A stretch of DNA of 64,000 nt from Stomoxys calcitrans (Eukaryota > Arthropoda > Insecta > Diptera > Muscidae), in NCBI RefSeq assembly GCF_963082655.1, contig NC_081553.1:152812941-152876940 (forward strand). Direction: 5' to 3'. The notes under the pieces were generated by a model. It did no database searches, was not told the origin of the DNA, and saw nothing but the letters and a program-made list of their open reading frames with translations. Positions 1 to 10,791 of this stretch are shown here, piece by piece (position 1 is the stretch's first letter; the number at the start of each line of letters is the position of its first letter). A program made the position numbers and the translations under genes.

Positions 1-590
1 AACGGCTGGTGACAAAAGCAAAACAGACCGGAAACGAGATACTAATAGGGTGCGATGCGAACTCTCACCACATTTCGTGGGGTAGTACCAAGACTAATAA
101 GCGGGGCCAAGCGCTGGCAGAGTTCTTGAATACTAACGACCTTAAACTCTTAATATTGGTAATACCGCTACCTTTGTTAATAGGATTAGGGAGGAGGTAT
201 TAGATGTGACGATATGTTCGGAAAATCTGATCGATGAGGTTCAGGATTGGAGGGTCTCCATGGAACACTCTTTCTCTGACCATCGCTACATTAGGTTTAG
301 AATAGCACGGCCAGCGCCGAATCCGATAAGCCTCCGGAATAAGTTGAAAACCAACTGGACAAAATTCGGAAGACTACTCAGAAGAAGACTTGGGCAAGAT
401 AATTTAGATTGTCCGAACATAGAAGACATTGACGAACATGTCAACAGGATTACGACTGCACTGGTGGGATCCTTCGAAGATAGTTGTCCTCTTCGGGAAA
501 GGAAATCAGCCCAAGAAAAATCCTTGATGACCGGGGAGATTCGCAATATTGGCAAAGAGGTCCGAAGACTTTTTAACAGAGCTTAAACAA
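1..590 (+). pseudogene. LINE (I/R1-type) endonuclease domain remnant
   Basis: C-terminal half of an apurinic-type endonuclease from a non-LTR retrotransposon. Visible motifs are IGCDANSHHISWGS near nt 40-85 (the D-N-H block of the active site) and SFSDHRYIRF near nt 265-300 (the SDH catalytic motif). One frameshift lies near nt 155-165: the second frame, NTATFVNRIREEVLDVTI, continues the same protein. After the domain comes the usual linker to the RT (CPLRERKSAQ, then TGEIRNIGKEVRRLFNRA). The 5' part lies outside the window. It is broken and cannot make protein. The family (EN-RT-RNaseH LINE, I/R1/LOA group) is inferred from the related minus-strand copy at 1603-2400. Confidence 0.75.
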
Positions 591-1015
591 ATTGCTGCGA
601 CCACTGTCATGAGGCTAAAGGAGCTCTCTCTTTGGTCTTGAGGTGGGTACAGACATTGTAAAGTGGGCGAGACTGCGAGACTAGAAACTAATTTACACAT
701 TCCAGAGAAACTGGAATCTGTGGGAAACTATGGAAACTATGTGGCCTAATCCAGACTTGAAGAAATCTACCGCTTTGCTGTCACTGACAAGGGCTGACGT
801 CTCAATCAGTATCCGTCATGACAGGTCACTGTCTAATCGGAAAGCATGCTGACTTTTGCAGAAGCTGTGAGGGCATCGGACTGGCAGTCAGAAGGTGATT
901 CAGTTTAGGTTCTTATTTCTTTGAGAACCTGTCTGATTTAGCGGATGTGTGCAATTGCAAGTTGTTGGGTTTTTAAAGCGATCTTTCTATTCTTCTATTC
1001 CTGTGGTATCGCAGT
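591..1015 (+). pseudogene. LINE C-terminal region fused to endonuclease by deletion
   Basis: Directly after the endonuclease linker the sequence reads IAATTVMRLKELSLWS, which matches IAATTAVRLRELFQWS, located after the RT in the minus-strand LINE at 1603-2285. The whole RT has therefore been deleted here. Further on come the pieces LSLTRADVS, VMTGHCLIGKHA, a CRSCE zinc-type motif and GSYFFENLSDLADV in shifting frames. This is the usual C-terminal cysteine-rich tail of I/R1-type ORF2 proteins. Several frameshifts and stops make it a dead copy. The RNase H centre is also missing. Confidence 0.6.
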
Positions 1016-1069
1016 TAACCAAATGTCTAAGTGAGTCTGATGGCAGACTGCCACATAAACCGTACCTAT

Positions 1070-1595
1070 ATTTCGATAGAAATACAGAATATTTTAATTG
1101 AAATTGAGACTACACCAATTCAAAGTGTAATACGGAAAATACAAATTGAAATCCAGAAATTCCATTTCATTCCAATTCCAGCTGAAATTCGGAATATTTC
1201 ATTTAATATTTGTATACTACATTTGAAATTCAAAAATTTTATTTGAAATTCAGAATATGTCATTTGAAACTCTGAATATTTCATTTAAAATTAAAAAAAT
1301 CACGAAAATTCTAAATGTTTCAATTAAAATTCAGAATATTTCATGAGAAATTCAGAATATTTCATGAGAAATTCAGAATATTTCAATTGAATTTCAGACT
1401 TCATCACTTTCAAACGTAAATCAGAAAATACTAATTTAAATTCAGGAATTCCATTTGTAATTTAGGAATTTGATTTGAAATTCGAATATTTTATTTGAAT
1501 TTCAGAAATTGCATATGATATTCACATATTCTATTTGAAATTCAGAATATTATATTATTATATTATATATATTATATATCATTTAAAATTGAGAT
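1070..1595 (-). repeat. AT-rich ~21-bp minisatellite (reverse orientation)
   Basis: Degenerate tandem copies of a unit close to GAAATTCAGAATATTTCATT, about 21 bp. Near 1115 is the motif ACTACACCAATTCAAAGTGTAAT, seen in two parts around the array, which recurs at intervals in all arrays of this family. The same repeat lies in the opposite orientation at 18155-20150 and 22316-23515. The array ends in a short TA-rich run at 1550-1575, next to the LINE fragment. Confidence 0.8.
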
Positions 1596-1602
1596 ACGAC
1601 AG

Positions 1603-2400
1603 TCGAGGGCGGTTTTTGTGTTCAGAAATACGTTCTCCAGGGATTTAATGGCTGCCTGGCTGTCTGAGAAGATATTTATGCCAATCGTCGTAACGACAAT
1701 ATATCTTAGCCATTCCACCACTTCCTTAATTGCAAGGATTTATGCTTGATACACACTGCAGTGGCCGGGTAACCTCTTCGATATGACCAGTTCTAGATCT
1801 TTAAAGTACACCCCAAAGCCCATCTGGCCATCTAGTTTGGAACCATCCGTATAGAAGTCTATGTAACTTCTGTTACCAGGGATATCGTAGTTCCAATCGG
1901 TTCTATCAGGAATAATGGTACAGTAATTTTTATCAAAAAGCGGTTCAGGTAGGGTGTAATCCACACTGCCTGGTACATCGGATATTGTATCAAGTATAAC
2001 ACAGTGTCCGTAGCCGGGAAACGACCATTGAAAAAGCTCTCTTAACCTCACGGCAGTTGTCGCTGCAATTTGGGTAGCCACAATGTCCAGAGGCATAATA
2101 AGTAGCATTAAATTCAGTGCATCAGATGGTGTCGTTCTCACTGCGGCTGTGATGGACAAACAAGCCATCCTTTGGATCCGGTTAAGTATTGAGCAGTAGG
2201 TAGATTTTTGAAACGCCGTCCACCAGACCACAACACCATATAGCATAATAGGTCTGACAACTGCAGTATATACCCCTTTTGCCAATGGCTCTCGTTAAGG
2301 TGTATAGGGCAAGTTCAATTTCCTGTCAAGCAAAACACCCGGGTATTTTGTTTTTATGGAAACACCAGTGTTTAACTCCTCTGGAGGCACGTTTTAGAGC
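1603..2400 (-). pseudogene. LINE (I/R1-type) RT thumb and RNase H remnant
   Basis: On the minus strand 2285-1740 gives an open stretch of 181 codons. It starts with the end of the reverse transcriptase (GVYTAVVRPIMLYGVVVWW), runs through a linker and reaches RNase H (DFYTDGSKLDGQMGFGVYF, with the first catalytic D). A stop replaces a Glu codon at about 1740 (VYQA-stop-ILAIKEVVEWL). The domain then continues to GINIFSDSQAAIKSLE, with another catalytic D, before the minisatellite cuts it at about 1600. Upstream, 2290-2400 still reads KTKYPGVLLDRKLNL, the usual RT block before the thumb, in another frame. No catalytic YADD is present in this copy. Confidence 0.8.
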
Positions 2401-2518
2401 ATTATCGTTCATAATGACGAGCGAAGTTTGCATGTTGTGAACCACAAATGCTTTCATTGCTTTCCCCGTTATATCCCTATAGAAATGATACTTTGGGTGT
2501 TCTTACGTTAAGAAACCA

Positions 2519-2737
2519 CAAAATACCATGAAAAAGCACCCCATACCCATTATGTTGCCTCCATCAGGATTTATAGCCTTAAAGTATACTAAGGTCAAGC
2601 TTTTTGTTTGGAGGACGTCGTATGTGTTTTTTACCATACAAGTCAACAAAATAAAACTTGGCCCTTAGTATATTTTAAAGGCCATTAATCCTGAAGAAGG
2701 GTACATAATGGGTACGGGGTGCTTTTTTATGGTACTG
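2519..2737. repeat. Foldback element, ~88-bp inverted arms
   Basis: Arms at 2519-2606 and 2648-2737 are imperfect reverse complements. For example AAAAAGCACCCCATACCCAT on the left pairs with ATGGGTACGGGGTGCTTTTT on the right. The spacer is about 41 bp. No coding sequence. It could be a small foldback or MITE; I saw no second copy in the window. Confidence 0.7.
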
Positions 2738-2754
2738 TAAGGAATCACAGCATA

Positions 2755-3525
2755 ATGAATGGATCACCACTTCCATAAAGATTTAACGTCGTCCCAATGG
2801 GCAGCACAATGTACCATCAGATTTCCGCTGAGAGCATTGAAATCCTAACCCCATGTCAGCCAGGAATCCACAACGCTATCTAAAAAAAGCTTTTCTGGTG
2901 AAGGATTACTTGGTAAGCATGGAGAAGTGGAGCATGCACTTTGATGACAAACTCCTTGAAAGCAAAATCGCAGAAAGACTTCAGAATGTGTTGAATGTGT
3001 TCAACCTGTGGCCATCCATAGCGGCACAAACACAGGCGTTGTAGTTCGACTGCAGCAAATGCCAGCACCATGTGCTGGATCGAAGACTAAATCACCAAAC
3101 ACCAAGTACTTCTTTGGGCAGGGTTTGAAGAACAATTATGACCAATTGAAAGAAATAGGGGGCTGTAGAGATGACATGAAGTTTCTTTTCCACCTCACTC
3201 GTGTCTTCGGTCACTTCACTGAAAGGATTAGTACACTTTTGTGAAGTTTAAGCAGATCCTAAATATCTGCCGGAACTCTCGTACCATTCTAACTCCTTCT
3301 GCGTTTATTCCGATGCGTGAAGCCCGGAACAATTGGCGTAATATTTGTTAATTTCTCTCTGGTTGCCAACCCAAAAGCTCTCAAGTGCTTGAAAACTCAC
3401 TTGAAAAAATATGAATCTCTAATCAGCATTTCCCGAAATAACCAGTGCTGTATACAACCGCAACAAGGACAACCTCCCACTAAGGTTCATACTCTTCAAT
3501 GGCAACGTGAATATTTAACTTCCTA
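2755..3525 (+). pseudogene. Possible P-like (THAP9-type) transposase remnant
   Basis: Short open stretches in different frames (2853-3041, 3008-3241, 3317-3523) look like pieces of one decayed protein. The most suggestive one is QGLKNNYDQLKEIGGCRDD near 3120-3180. It resembles the 'QD-x-LE-x-x-F-x-x-I-R-x-x-GG-x-N-D' region near the C-terminus of P-element/THAP9 transposases. Against this: the first D of that motif is not clear and no THAP zinc finger is visible. The codon-like composition (GC-richer than the flanks) supports former coding. Identity is tentative; it could be another transposase or a host gene fragment. Confidence 0.3.
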
Positions 3526-3655
3526 GTGTGTTTGATACTGTTACATATATGTGGCTCTAAAGCTTGCGTTCAAGCTTAAGAGCCACAGTGACTTCAAAAA
3601 ATTCCCAAAAATGTCGAAATAAAAATTTTAAAGTTATTTTGTGATTGGCCGTGAG

Positions 3656-4723
3656 GTTTTTATATCCTCCACCATAGGATATGGTATACTAATTTCGTCA
3701 TTCTGTTTGTAACTCCACGAAATATTCGTCTAAGACCCCATATTCTTGATCGTCATGACATTTTAAGTCGATCAAGCCATGCCCGTCCGTCTATCTGTCT
3801 AAGGCACGCTAAATTACGAAGGAGTGAAGCTAGCAGCTTGAAATTTTGCACAAATAATTCTTATTAAAGTAGGTCGGTTGGGATTGTAAATGGGCTATAT
3901 CGGTCTATGTTTTGATATAGCTGCCATATAAACCGATCTTCGATCTTGACTTCTTGAGCCACTAGAGGGCACAATTCTTGCCCGATTTGGCTGAAATTTA
4001 GCTTGACGTGTTTTGTTATGACTTCCAACAACTGTGCTGAGTGTGGTTGAAATCGGTCCATAACCTGATATAGCTGTCATATAAACCTGTATGTGATCTT
4101 GACTCTTGTGCGTCTAGAGGGCGCAATTCCTTTCCAATTTGGCTGAAATTTTGCACGACGTATTAGGTTATGACTTCCAACAACTGTGCTAATATAAACC
4201 GATCTTGAATCTTGACTTCTTGAGCCAATTATCTTATCCGATTGAAATCGATAAATAACCTGATATAGCTGCCATTTAAACCGATCTGGGATCTTGACTA
4301 CTTCAGCCTCCAGAGGGCGTAATATTATCCGATTTGGCTGAAATTTTGTACAACGGCTTCTCCTATGACCTTCAACATACGTGTTATATATGGTCCGAAT
4401 CGGTCAATAGCCTGATACAGCTCCCATAAAAACCCATCTCTCTATTTTACTTCTGAGCCCCTAGGTTCGCAATTCTTACTCGAATTGGGTGAAATTGTAC
4501 ACAATGACTTCTACTACTACAATGGTCTCCAACATTCAATTCAATTATGGTCCGAATCGAACCAAAACTTGATATACATAGCTCCCATATTAAATCAATT
4601 CATTTCTTTTATCCTTTGTTTGCCCAAAAAAGGTATCGGGAAAAGAACTCGACAAATGCGATCTATGGTGGAGGATATATAAGATTCGGCCTGGCCGAAC
4701 TTAGGACGCTTTTAGTTGTTTTT
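3656..4723 (+). mobile_element. DINE-1/INE-1-like element, copy 1
   Basis: Begins with TTTTTATATCCTCCACCATA and ends with ATGGTGGAGGATATATAAG, followed by TTCGGCCTGGCCGAACTTAG and a T-rich tail. These form sub-terminal inverted repeats plus a 3' hairpin. The 5' leader contains 'gaccccatattcttgatcgtc' and 'gtccgtccgtctatctgtc', in the places where INE-1 elements carry them. The centre has tandem monomers anchored on TAGCTGCCATATAAACCGAT; the first two anchors (3918, 4071) are exactly 153 bp apart. No coding capacity; mobilised, by family knowledge, by Helentron-type rolling-circle proteins encoded elsewhere. Confidence 0.75.
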
Positions 4724-4850
4724 ATTGGATCAGATATAAAAATATGATACAGGGATATGAGATTGTAAAAAAGTCCTCACCCTCGTCCGTACTTTCCTAC
4801 TGTCGATGTAGGACCACACGTAGCTTCAATTTCAATAGAAATATTCTGAA

Positions 4851-6713
4851 TCTTATATATAAAAATCAATTTGTGTTTGTTTGTAGATTTGTTTGTTTTT
4901 TTTTTTGTACGTTTGTGTGTTCCTTATAGACTCAGAAACGGCTGAAACGATTTTCTTGAAATTTTCACAGATGGTGCATAATGACCCCGTGGTGAAAAAA
5001 GGGTACTACATTTTTCGATATCTGAAGGTGGGGGGTGGGGGGTGGACCCTCTCCCTTACCCTAATTTTCAGAAACGCCAGATCTCGGAGATGGGTGGTGC
5101 GATTTAGGCGAAATTTTGTGTGCTCTTATATAGTACCCTAAAAATAAAAATTTGGTATCCAAATTTCGGATGGGGTACCTAGGGGGGCTGCCCCATCCTA
5201 AAACCTACCAAACATATAATTAGACCAATCACGACAATAACACGTATCTGATATCCAATTGTCGGACCAAGTGCTAGGGGGACCACCCCAACTCCCAAAA
5301 CACCCCTAAATCAGACATATTTACCCACCATGGCAATATGGGACTCAAATGAAAGATATTTGCGAGTAAAATTCGAATGTGAAATCCAAATTTGGTACAA
5401 AGTTTCCCCAAAAAACCCCCCAAACAGAACGTATTTACTGACCATGGTAATATGGGACTTAAATAAAAGTATAGAATACGAATCTGATATCCACATATGA
5501 GATCAAATATTTGGGAGGCCTCCCATCCCCGAGAACATGGCCCAAATTTACGACCATTGCAATATGGGACTCAAATAAAAGGTCTTTGGAAGTAAAGCAC
5601 GAATCTAATATTAATGTTCAGGAAAACCGTCTATGGGCCACCCCACCCACATAACACCACCCAAATAGGAATATTTGCTGACCATTGCAATATGAGGCTC
5701 AAATAAGAGGTATTTTAGTGTAGAACACGAATTAGATATATTGGGTTGCCCAAAAAGTAATTGAATTTTTCATATAGTCGGCGTTGACAAATTTTTTCAC
5801 AGCTTGTGACTCTGTAATTGCATTCTTTCTTCTGTCAGTAATCAGCTGTTACTTTTAGCTTGCTTTAGAAAAAAAGTGTAAAAAAAGTATATTTGATTAA
5901 AATTCATTCTAAGTTTTATTAAAAATGCATTTACTTTCTTTTAAAAAATCCGCATTTGGGCAATCCAATATATTTTCAAAGCCAAGTCACTGAGTGGCCG
6001 CCCCATCCCCCTTAACGCTTAAATGAATCGAATTGGAGGTAGAGCAAGAATTGATACCAACTTTCGGGACCAATTTTCTGGGGGTCTACCCCTTTCCCAA
6101 AATACTCCCCAAACAGCAATTTTTTACTGACCATCGCCATATGGGGCTAAAATAAAGGTATTTGGGAGGAGAAAACGAATTTGTTATCCAAATGTAGGAC
6201 CATGTATTTTAGGCATCATCCCTTCCCCAAAACACCTCCCAAAGGGTACAAATTTTTTGACTATGCCAATATGTGGCTCAAATGAAAGGTATTTGAGATT
6301 AAAAAACGAATTTGATAACCAATCTTGGGGCCATGTGTTTGGGGGACGCCTCATCCTGTAAGCTCCTCTCTAAACCAATGGCAATATGGGGTTTAAATAA
6401 ATGGTATTTGAGAGAAAAGCACGATGTTGATAGTTTTCAGGGCCAAGTGTCTGGGGGACCACCTCACCCCCGAAAACACCTCTAAATCACACATCATGAA
6501 AATATCGGGCTGAAATAAAGTATTATAAGAATAACATCCAAACTTAAATTCGTAGGCCAATAAAGATCAGATAAAGACACTTGTATTGTTAAACTGTTTA
6601 TCAAGCGATATACTATTTTCGTATAATATATTCGTATAATAAATATTCCAAGGAACATTTTTTTTCCATATAAAGTAAAAGAAGGCGCAGCGGAGCGGGC
6701 CCCGTCTAGCTAG
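4851..6713 (+). mobile_element. Helitron-like element Hel-1, copy A (with MITE inside)
   Basis: Starts A|TCTTATATATAAAAATCAAT at 4851 and ends CGTCTAG|T at 6713. This fits the Helitron rule of a 5' TC, a 3' CTRR and insertion between A and T. A second copy with the same ends is at 38989-40757 (CTGG|T). The interior has about eight diverged monomers of roughly 115-125 bp, anchored on 'CAATATGGGGCTCAAAT'. There is no Rep/helicase, so it is non-autonomous. A 230-bp mariner MITE is inserted at 5741-5970. The 3' part from about 5400 is duplicated in inverted orientation at 35915-37235. Confidence 0.7.
5741..5970. mobile_element. Mariner-derived MITE, 230 bp, TA target site
   Basis: Bounded by TTGGGTTGCCCAAAAAGTAA and by ...GCATTTGGGCAATCCAA, imperfect terminal inverted repeats, with TA on both sides (5739-5740 and 5971-5972). 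No transposase. It sits inside Hel-1 copy A, so it came later than that Helitron. The inverted copy is at 36660-36888. Confidence 0.85.
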
Positions 6714-6930
6714 TTTCAAATAAAATTTCTGAATTTTAATTGAAATATGCTGAATTTCAAATGGAGTATCTAAATTTCAAATGAAATAGCCTGAATTTTA
6801 AATGGAATATCTTTATATCAAATAAAATATCTGAATTTCAAATGGATTTTCGGAACTACAAGTGGGCTTTCTGAATTTCAAATGGAATTTCTGAATTGTA
6901 ATTGGTATATATATATATATACAAATATCT
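6714..6930 (+). repeat. ~21-bp minisatellite, forward orientation
   Basis: Tandem degenerate copies of CTGAATTTCAAATGGAATAT directly after the Hel-1 3' end, closing in a short (TA) run at 6907-6921. The inverted partner is 35700-35914. Confidence 0.75.
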
Positions 6931-7619
6931 ACATCCTTTTCAAGTTAATTTGTTTCATGGAAAAATTGTTGCAATCTTAGAAAATACATATTCATATCAA
7001 AGGCTTGCGCAAGACCATTCATTTCTGCTTTAAAGATACACTAACAACATCGAGTATTTCAAGAACTGAACTCTTCGTTTAAAAATACAACAATAGAGAA
7101 GTGAGTAAAACAGAAAACAAGAGATGAAAGAACGAACGAATGCATAAAATGAGCCCTTCAGCAAAAAAAGAAGATTGATTCGGAGTCCGTGAGTGCACGT
7201 TGTACTTTGCATGCACATTTTTATTCAGAAAAAGTACTATTTGCGTGTAGTCTGCGTTCGTAGTACGAAATTCGTACGAAGGCAACGTGGTTGACACACA
7301 CACACACATACCTAGTTTTTCATATGAGAAAACGAACCGTTTGCAAACGATTTGTGTGATCAGTTCATATTTTGGGAATGACAATGAGACGCTTTCATAT
7401 ACAGTAATATCTCACTGTAGCGGCGATGAATTCAAGATAAAAATACTCCCAAGCACTGAGTGGTGGTTTTTTTCAAAATTATCTACCCAACTGTAACTTG
7501 TCCGTTTTACAACATCATGTGGGTTCAGCGTTCACAGGTTCGGCAAAAACGGAGACAAATGAAAGGTTTCGTGCGGGCCTTTGATTCATATGTATTCATG
7601 GTTCATAGTTTTTTCAATA
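6931..7619. other. No gene recognised
   Basis: About 690 bp without a recognisable domain, between minisatellite blocks. Small open stretches exist on both strands (for example 7287-7496) and are conserved in the inverted copy only because the duplication is recent. A CA-type run (7290-7310) is present. Confidence 0.5.
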
Positions 7620-8350
7620 TTACATTGTTCTGAATTTCAGTTGAATTATTCCGAATTTTAAATGGAGCATATGAAAGTTTCAAATGAAATATCCGAATTT
7701 CAAATGGAATTTCTAAATTACAATTGGTATTTTCTGAATTATACTTGAAAATGGTGTAGGTTACTAATATAGCTTGTTATACATGAATGAACGAATATTT
7801 TTGACAAGCAGAGATAAAGTGGATAATGAAAGCACAATGCGATATTATTTACTTAAATGGCAAAAACGGAATTTTTGCACGCTCTGCTATCTTCGGAAAA
7901 AGAAAATCCACAACAGTTCCTTAGCGTTTGTCTGGTACTGACGAAGTCTAGAGTACAATAATTTGGAAAACCGCTGCTAACCCAACAGGAAATAATACAC
8001 ATTTTAAATGGTATATATACCAATAGCTGTTTCAAACTTATATCATATGTGTAGATTGCCACCCGGTACCTTAGATTGTTAATAAATGAATTAATACTAC
8101 ACCATTTTCAAGTGTAATTCAGAAAACACCAATTGAAATTCAAAAATTCCATTTGCAATTCAGAAATTTGACTTGAAAGTCTAATATTTTATTTGAAATG
8201 CAGAAATTTCATTCGATATTCATTCAATTTATGAATGCGTCCAATTGACGCATTCATAAATCTACGTATGACATAAATTTCTCAATTTCAAATAAAATAT
8301 TTTATTTCAATTGAACCATTGCGATTTTAAATGGAATATCTGAAATTCTA
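7620..8350. repeat. Minisatellite blocks in opposite orientations
   Basis: 7630-7765 carries the ~21-bp repeat in forward orientation and closes with TATACTTGAAAATGGTGTAG. 8092-8250 carries it in reverse and opens with ACTACACCATTTTCAAGTGT. The two blocks thus form inverted ends around 7766-8091, which has no recognisable gene. A short palindrome, TTATGAATGCGTCCAATTGACGCATTCATAA in two halves, lies at 8229-8259. The arrangement suggests that the repeat may travel as ends of a MITE-like unit. Confidence 0.55.
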
Positions 8351-9300
8351 CGGAATTAATCTGATTTCTGACTATATTATCCTTCATGATCATTTATTAA
8401 AATAGATAAGGCGATTTTGCTTATTAACAACATTGAATTATGCTCAAGGCTTAAGTTGGGCTCAAAGTCATTGATATTCCGAATAGATTTCAACAAAGAT
8501 ATTTTGTTGTTGTTGTAGATTTCAACAAAGATTACAAGCAGTTTGTTTGAGAATAAGTGTTTTTGAAACCCCTGACATTTGAAACGGGGAGTTTCAAATT
8601 TCAATTCAATTTTCCTAAAATCTGGTAAGCGATATATTCTCGGCATGGCAAAAGTATATTCCAAACCATGGACAAATCGATTAATATATAACCTAGCCTT
8701 CTTTAGTGAAGTCTAGATGGATTTTAGAGTAGATAGAATCGGAGCACTACTATATACTATATAGATTAAAAAAAGTAAAACAATTCCGGAGAAACTTTTT
8801 TGCCAGAATGAAACTCTGGCAATTTAGTAAAAAAAATTGGCCATGTTGGCTTTAACATAACTGGGTGGTTTGATATCGAAAATAAAAATTTTCTTAATAT
8901 CTCCGCTTTATGAAAATGGAAAGGCATTGCCCTTTGACATCAAAAAATATTTTTGATGTTGAAACGATGCATTTTTAAACCGCAAAGCTATTGACATTAT
9001 ATTTTTTTGTTTTATCCATACATATACTGGCACAATTTGTATGAAACTTCCAGTATATAGGTTAAAAATTGACAGAGCTATACACTTAAAAAAAAACCAA
9101 GGCAAAATTTGGTATTTTAAAATTGAACAATCCTCCGATGGCACGCACATTGTTTTTCGTTCTTTTTCTTTTCAGAGTATTAAATCACGCAAATCGGTTC
9201 AGTTTATCAACCCCTTGGTTGGAGAACTTTAATGTGGTCAACTTTGACACTCTGTATCTCACCCTGATCAAATTTGTGGACACCATAATTTTTTAACCGT
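8351..9300. repeat. Arm-core repeat of unknown family
   Basis: AT-rich sequence without domains. Its right part (about 8800-9290) recurs, diverged and reversed, at 13380-13960. Shared phrases include CATTTTCATAAAGCGGAG and 'accaccc...ttatgttaaagcc'. That marks it as a dispersed repeat and not a host gene. The 95-codon open stretch at 8377-8664 (minus) has no recognisable domain. Confidence 0.5.
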
Positions 9301-10515
9301 TTAACACACTAAGCAAAGCCATCTTGTGTTTTTACCGTCCAGATCAAAGTTTGTAACCAACTTTGTTCAATTTTTCGCTGTTTCACGCCATCTTGAGTTT
9401 TAAATTATCCATAACTGGCCTTTTCATAAAAGAAAAGCTTGATGATAATACTGGTTTTTTTTTCAGGGATGATACAAAACAAAGAGGGATTATTCCCCCT
9501 TATTCCCATTCACGATGGCGTAGTCCAATTTCGACATTTTTACAAAATGTATTATGGTCAAAGAGTTATCAATTATCTAAGAGCGTTTGTGTTTCTTCTT
9601 CGCGATATCTAAAAAAGCAGATAAAGGTGCGACATGTCGTTAACGATGTTTTGTTTTGGTTCTTCGTTCAAAAAAGTTTACAGCAAATCTCTGAAATTAT
9701 GCTTTAGATATGTCTGTTTTAAAGTATCGGTGATGTCGATCCGGGTTCACCTTGATTTAAGTTAGCAATACAGTTAACTCGTTGTAAAATTCAAAGAGTT
9801 ACTAATTATAATTATATTAGTCCCTCCGTGGTGTTATGAACTACATTATCCGCTTTGTGAAATGCATTATGTACACTAATCTTGGTCACTGGTCTTCCCG
9901 TATTTTTCGTTTAAAATTCCTCTTTGAATGCAGCAATGCATTTTCCCGTCTTAGTTTAAAAAAAAAAATACAACATCAAACTCAATATTGCCAATATTTT
10001 GTGAATTTTTTTATACAAAGCATAATTTCAGGCATATAATTTAACGTTGAGCACTACACATGTTGCACACTGATCTTGGTCACTGGCCATCCGGTATTTT
10101 CCGCTTAAAATCCCTCTTATATATATTCTTATATACATGAAAAAATCTTGCGAAAAACGAACATACACCAGCCCGAAGTCGACTTATGTCATAATTAGAG
10201 AGTTATCAATCATATAACGATGCTTTTGTGTTTCTCTTCGCGATATCGTAAAAAACTGAGATTAGAGTGCAACATGTCGTTTACGATATTGAATATTTTA
10301 TATATGTTTTATTTCGATTTCCTTGTTCGGCGGCTATGCTTGGTGTCGATCATCAAACTTTGGATAGGAAGTTTACAGCAAATGTCTAAAATTATGTTTT
10401 AGATATGTGTTTTTTGAAGTATCGGTAGTTCCGGGTTCATTAAAGTTGGCAATACAGTTAACTCGTTGTTAAAATCAAAGATTTATTAATTATAATTATA
10501 TTAGTCCATCTGATC
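9300..10515 (+). repeat. Diverged direct repeats, ~650-bp offset
   Basis: Blocks at 9553-9835 and 10200-10515 share several phrases in the same order: CTTCGCGATATC, AACATGTCGTT-type text, AGTTTACAGCAAAT, TTAGATATGTGT, AATACAGTTAACTCGTTG and AATTATAATTATATTAGTCC. A third shared piece, ATCTTGGTCACTGG, is at 9877 and 10073. This is an old tandem duplication inside an unknown repeat. Open stretches here (9363-9707, 9836-10039) show no domain. Confidence 0.6.
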
Positions 10516-10519
10516 GTGA

Positions 10520-10785
10520 TGTATATATCAAAATCAATTAGCGCTCAAAATTGGGATTCATTTGTACCTTGACAATATATATCGGGCGACTAAATGATTT
10601 TTCCGATATATTGTCATTCTTGGTACTTTCTTTACGGAAGGTCATAGATTTCTGAAATTTTATACGCAATTATTACAAAACTTCATAATTCTCTAAACTG
10701 TATGACTACCTAGATTTTCGCAAGCCCTACACTAAAAAAGGAGTATCAAAAACCGGGATAGCAAAGCGGACCGCCGGGATGCTAG
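10520..10785 (+). mobile_element. Hel-2 Helitron-like 3' end fragment
   Basis: Matches the end of the fuller Hel-2 copy at 47757-47951, including 'tcaaaattgggattcatt', 'gactaaatgatttttc' and the final AGCGGACCGCCGGGATGCTAG followed by T (in two parts). The 3' end fits CTRR|T. The short GC-rich inverted repeat just before it may be the terminal hairpin. The next Hel-2 5' end starts only six bases after it. Confidence 0.65.
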
Positions 10786-10791
10786 TACTTT

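Noticed and set aside
8377..8664. Conserved open frames between left and right arms (8377-8664, 8908-9150, 7853-8062)
   Set aside because: The identity reflects the recent duplication, not selection; no domains, and decayed in the third copy at 13225-13961.
9363..9707. 114-codon frame in the direct-repeat region
   Set aside because: No domain, lies across repeat boundaries, and the related block at 10200 does not keep the frame.
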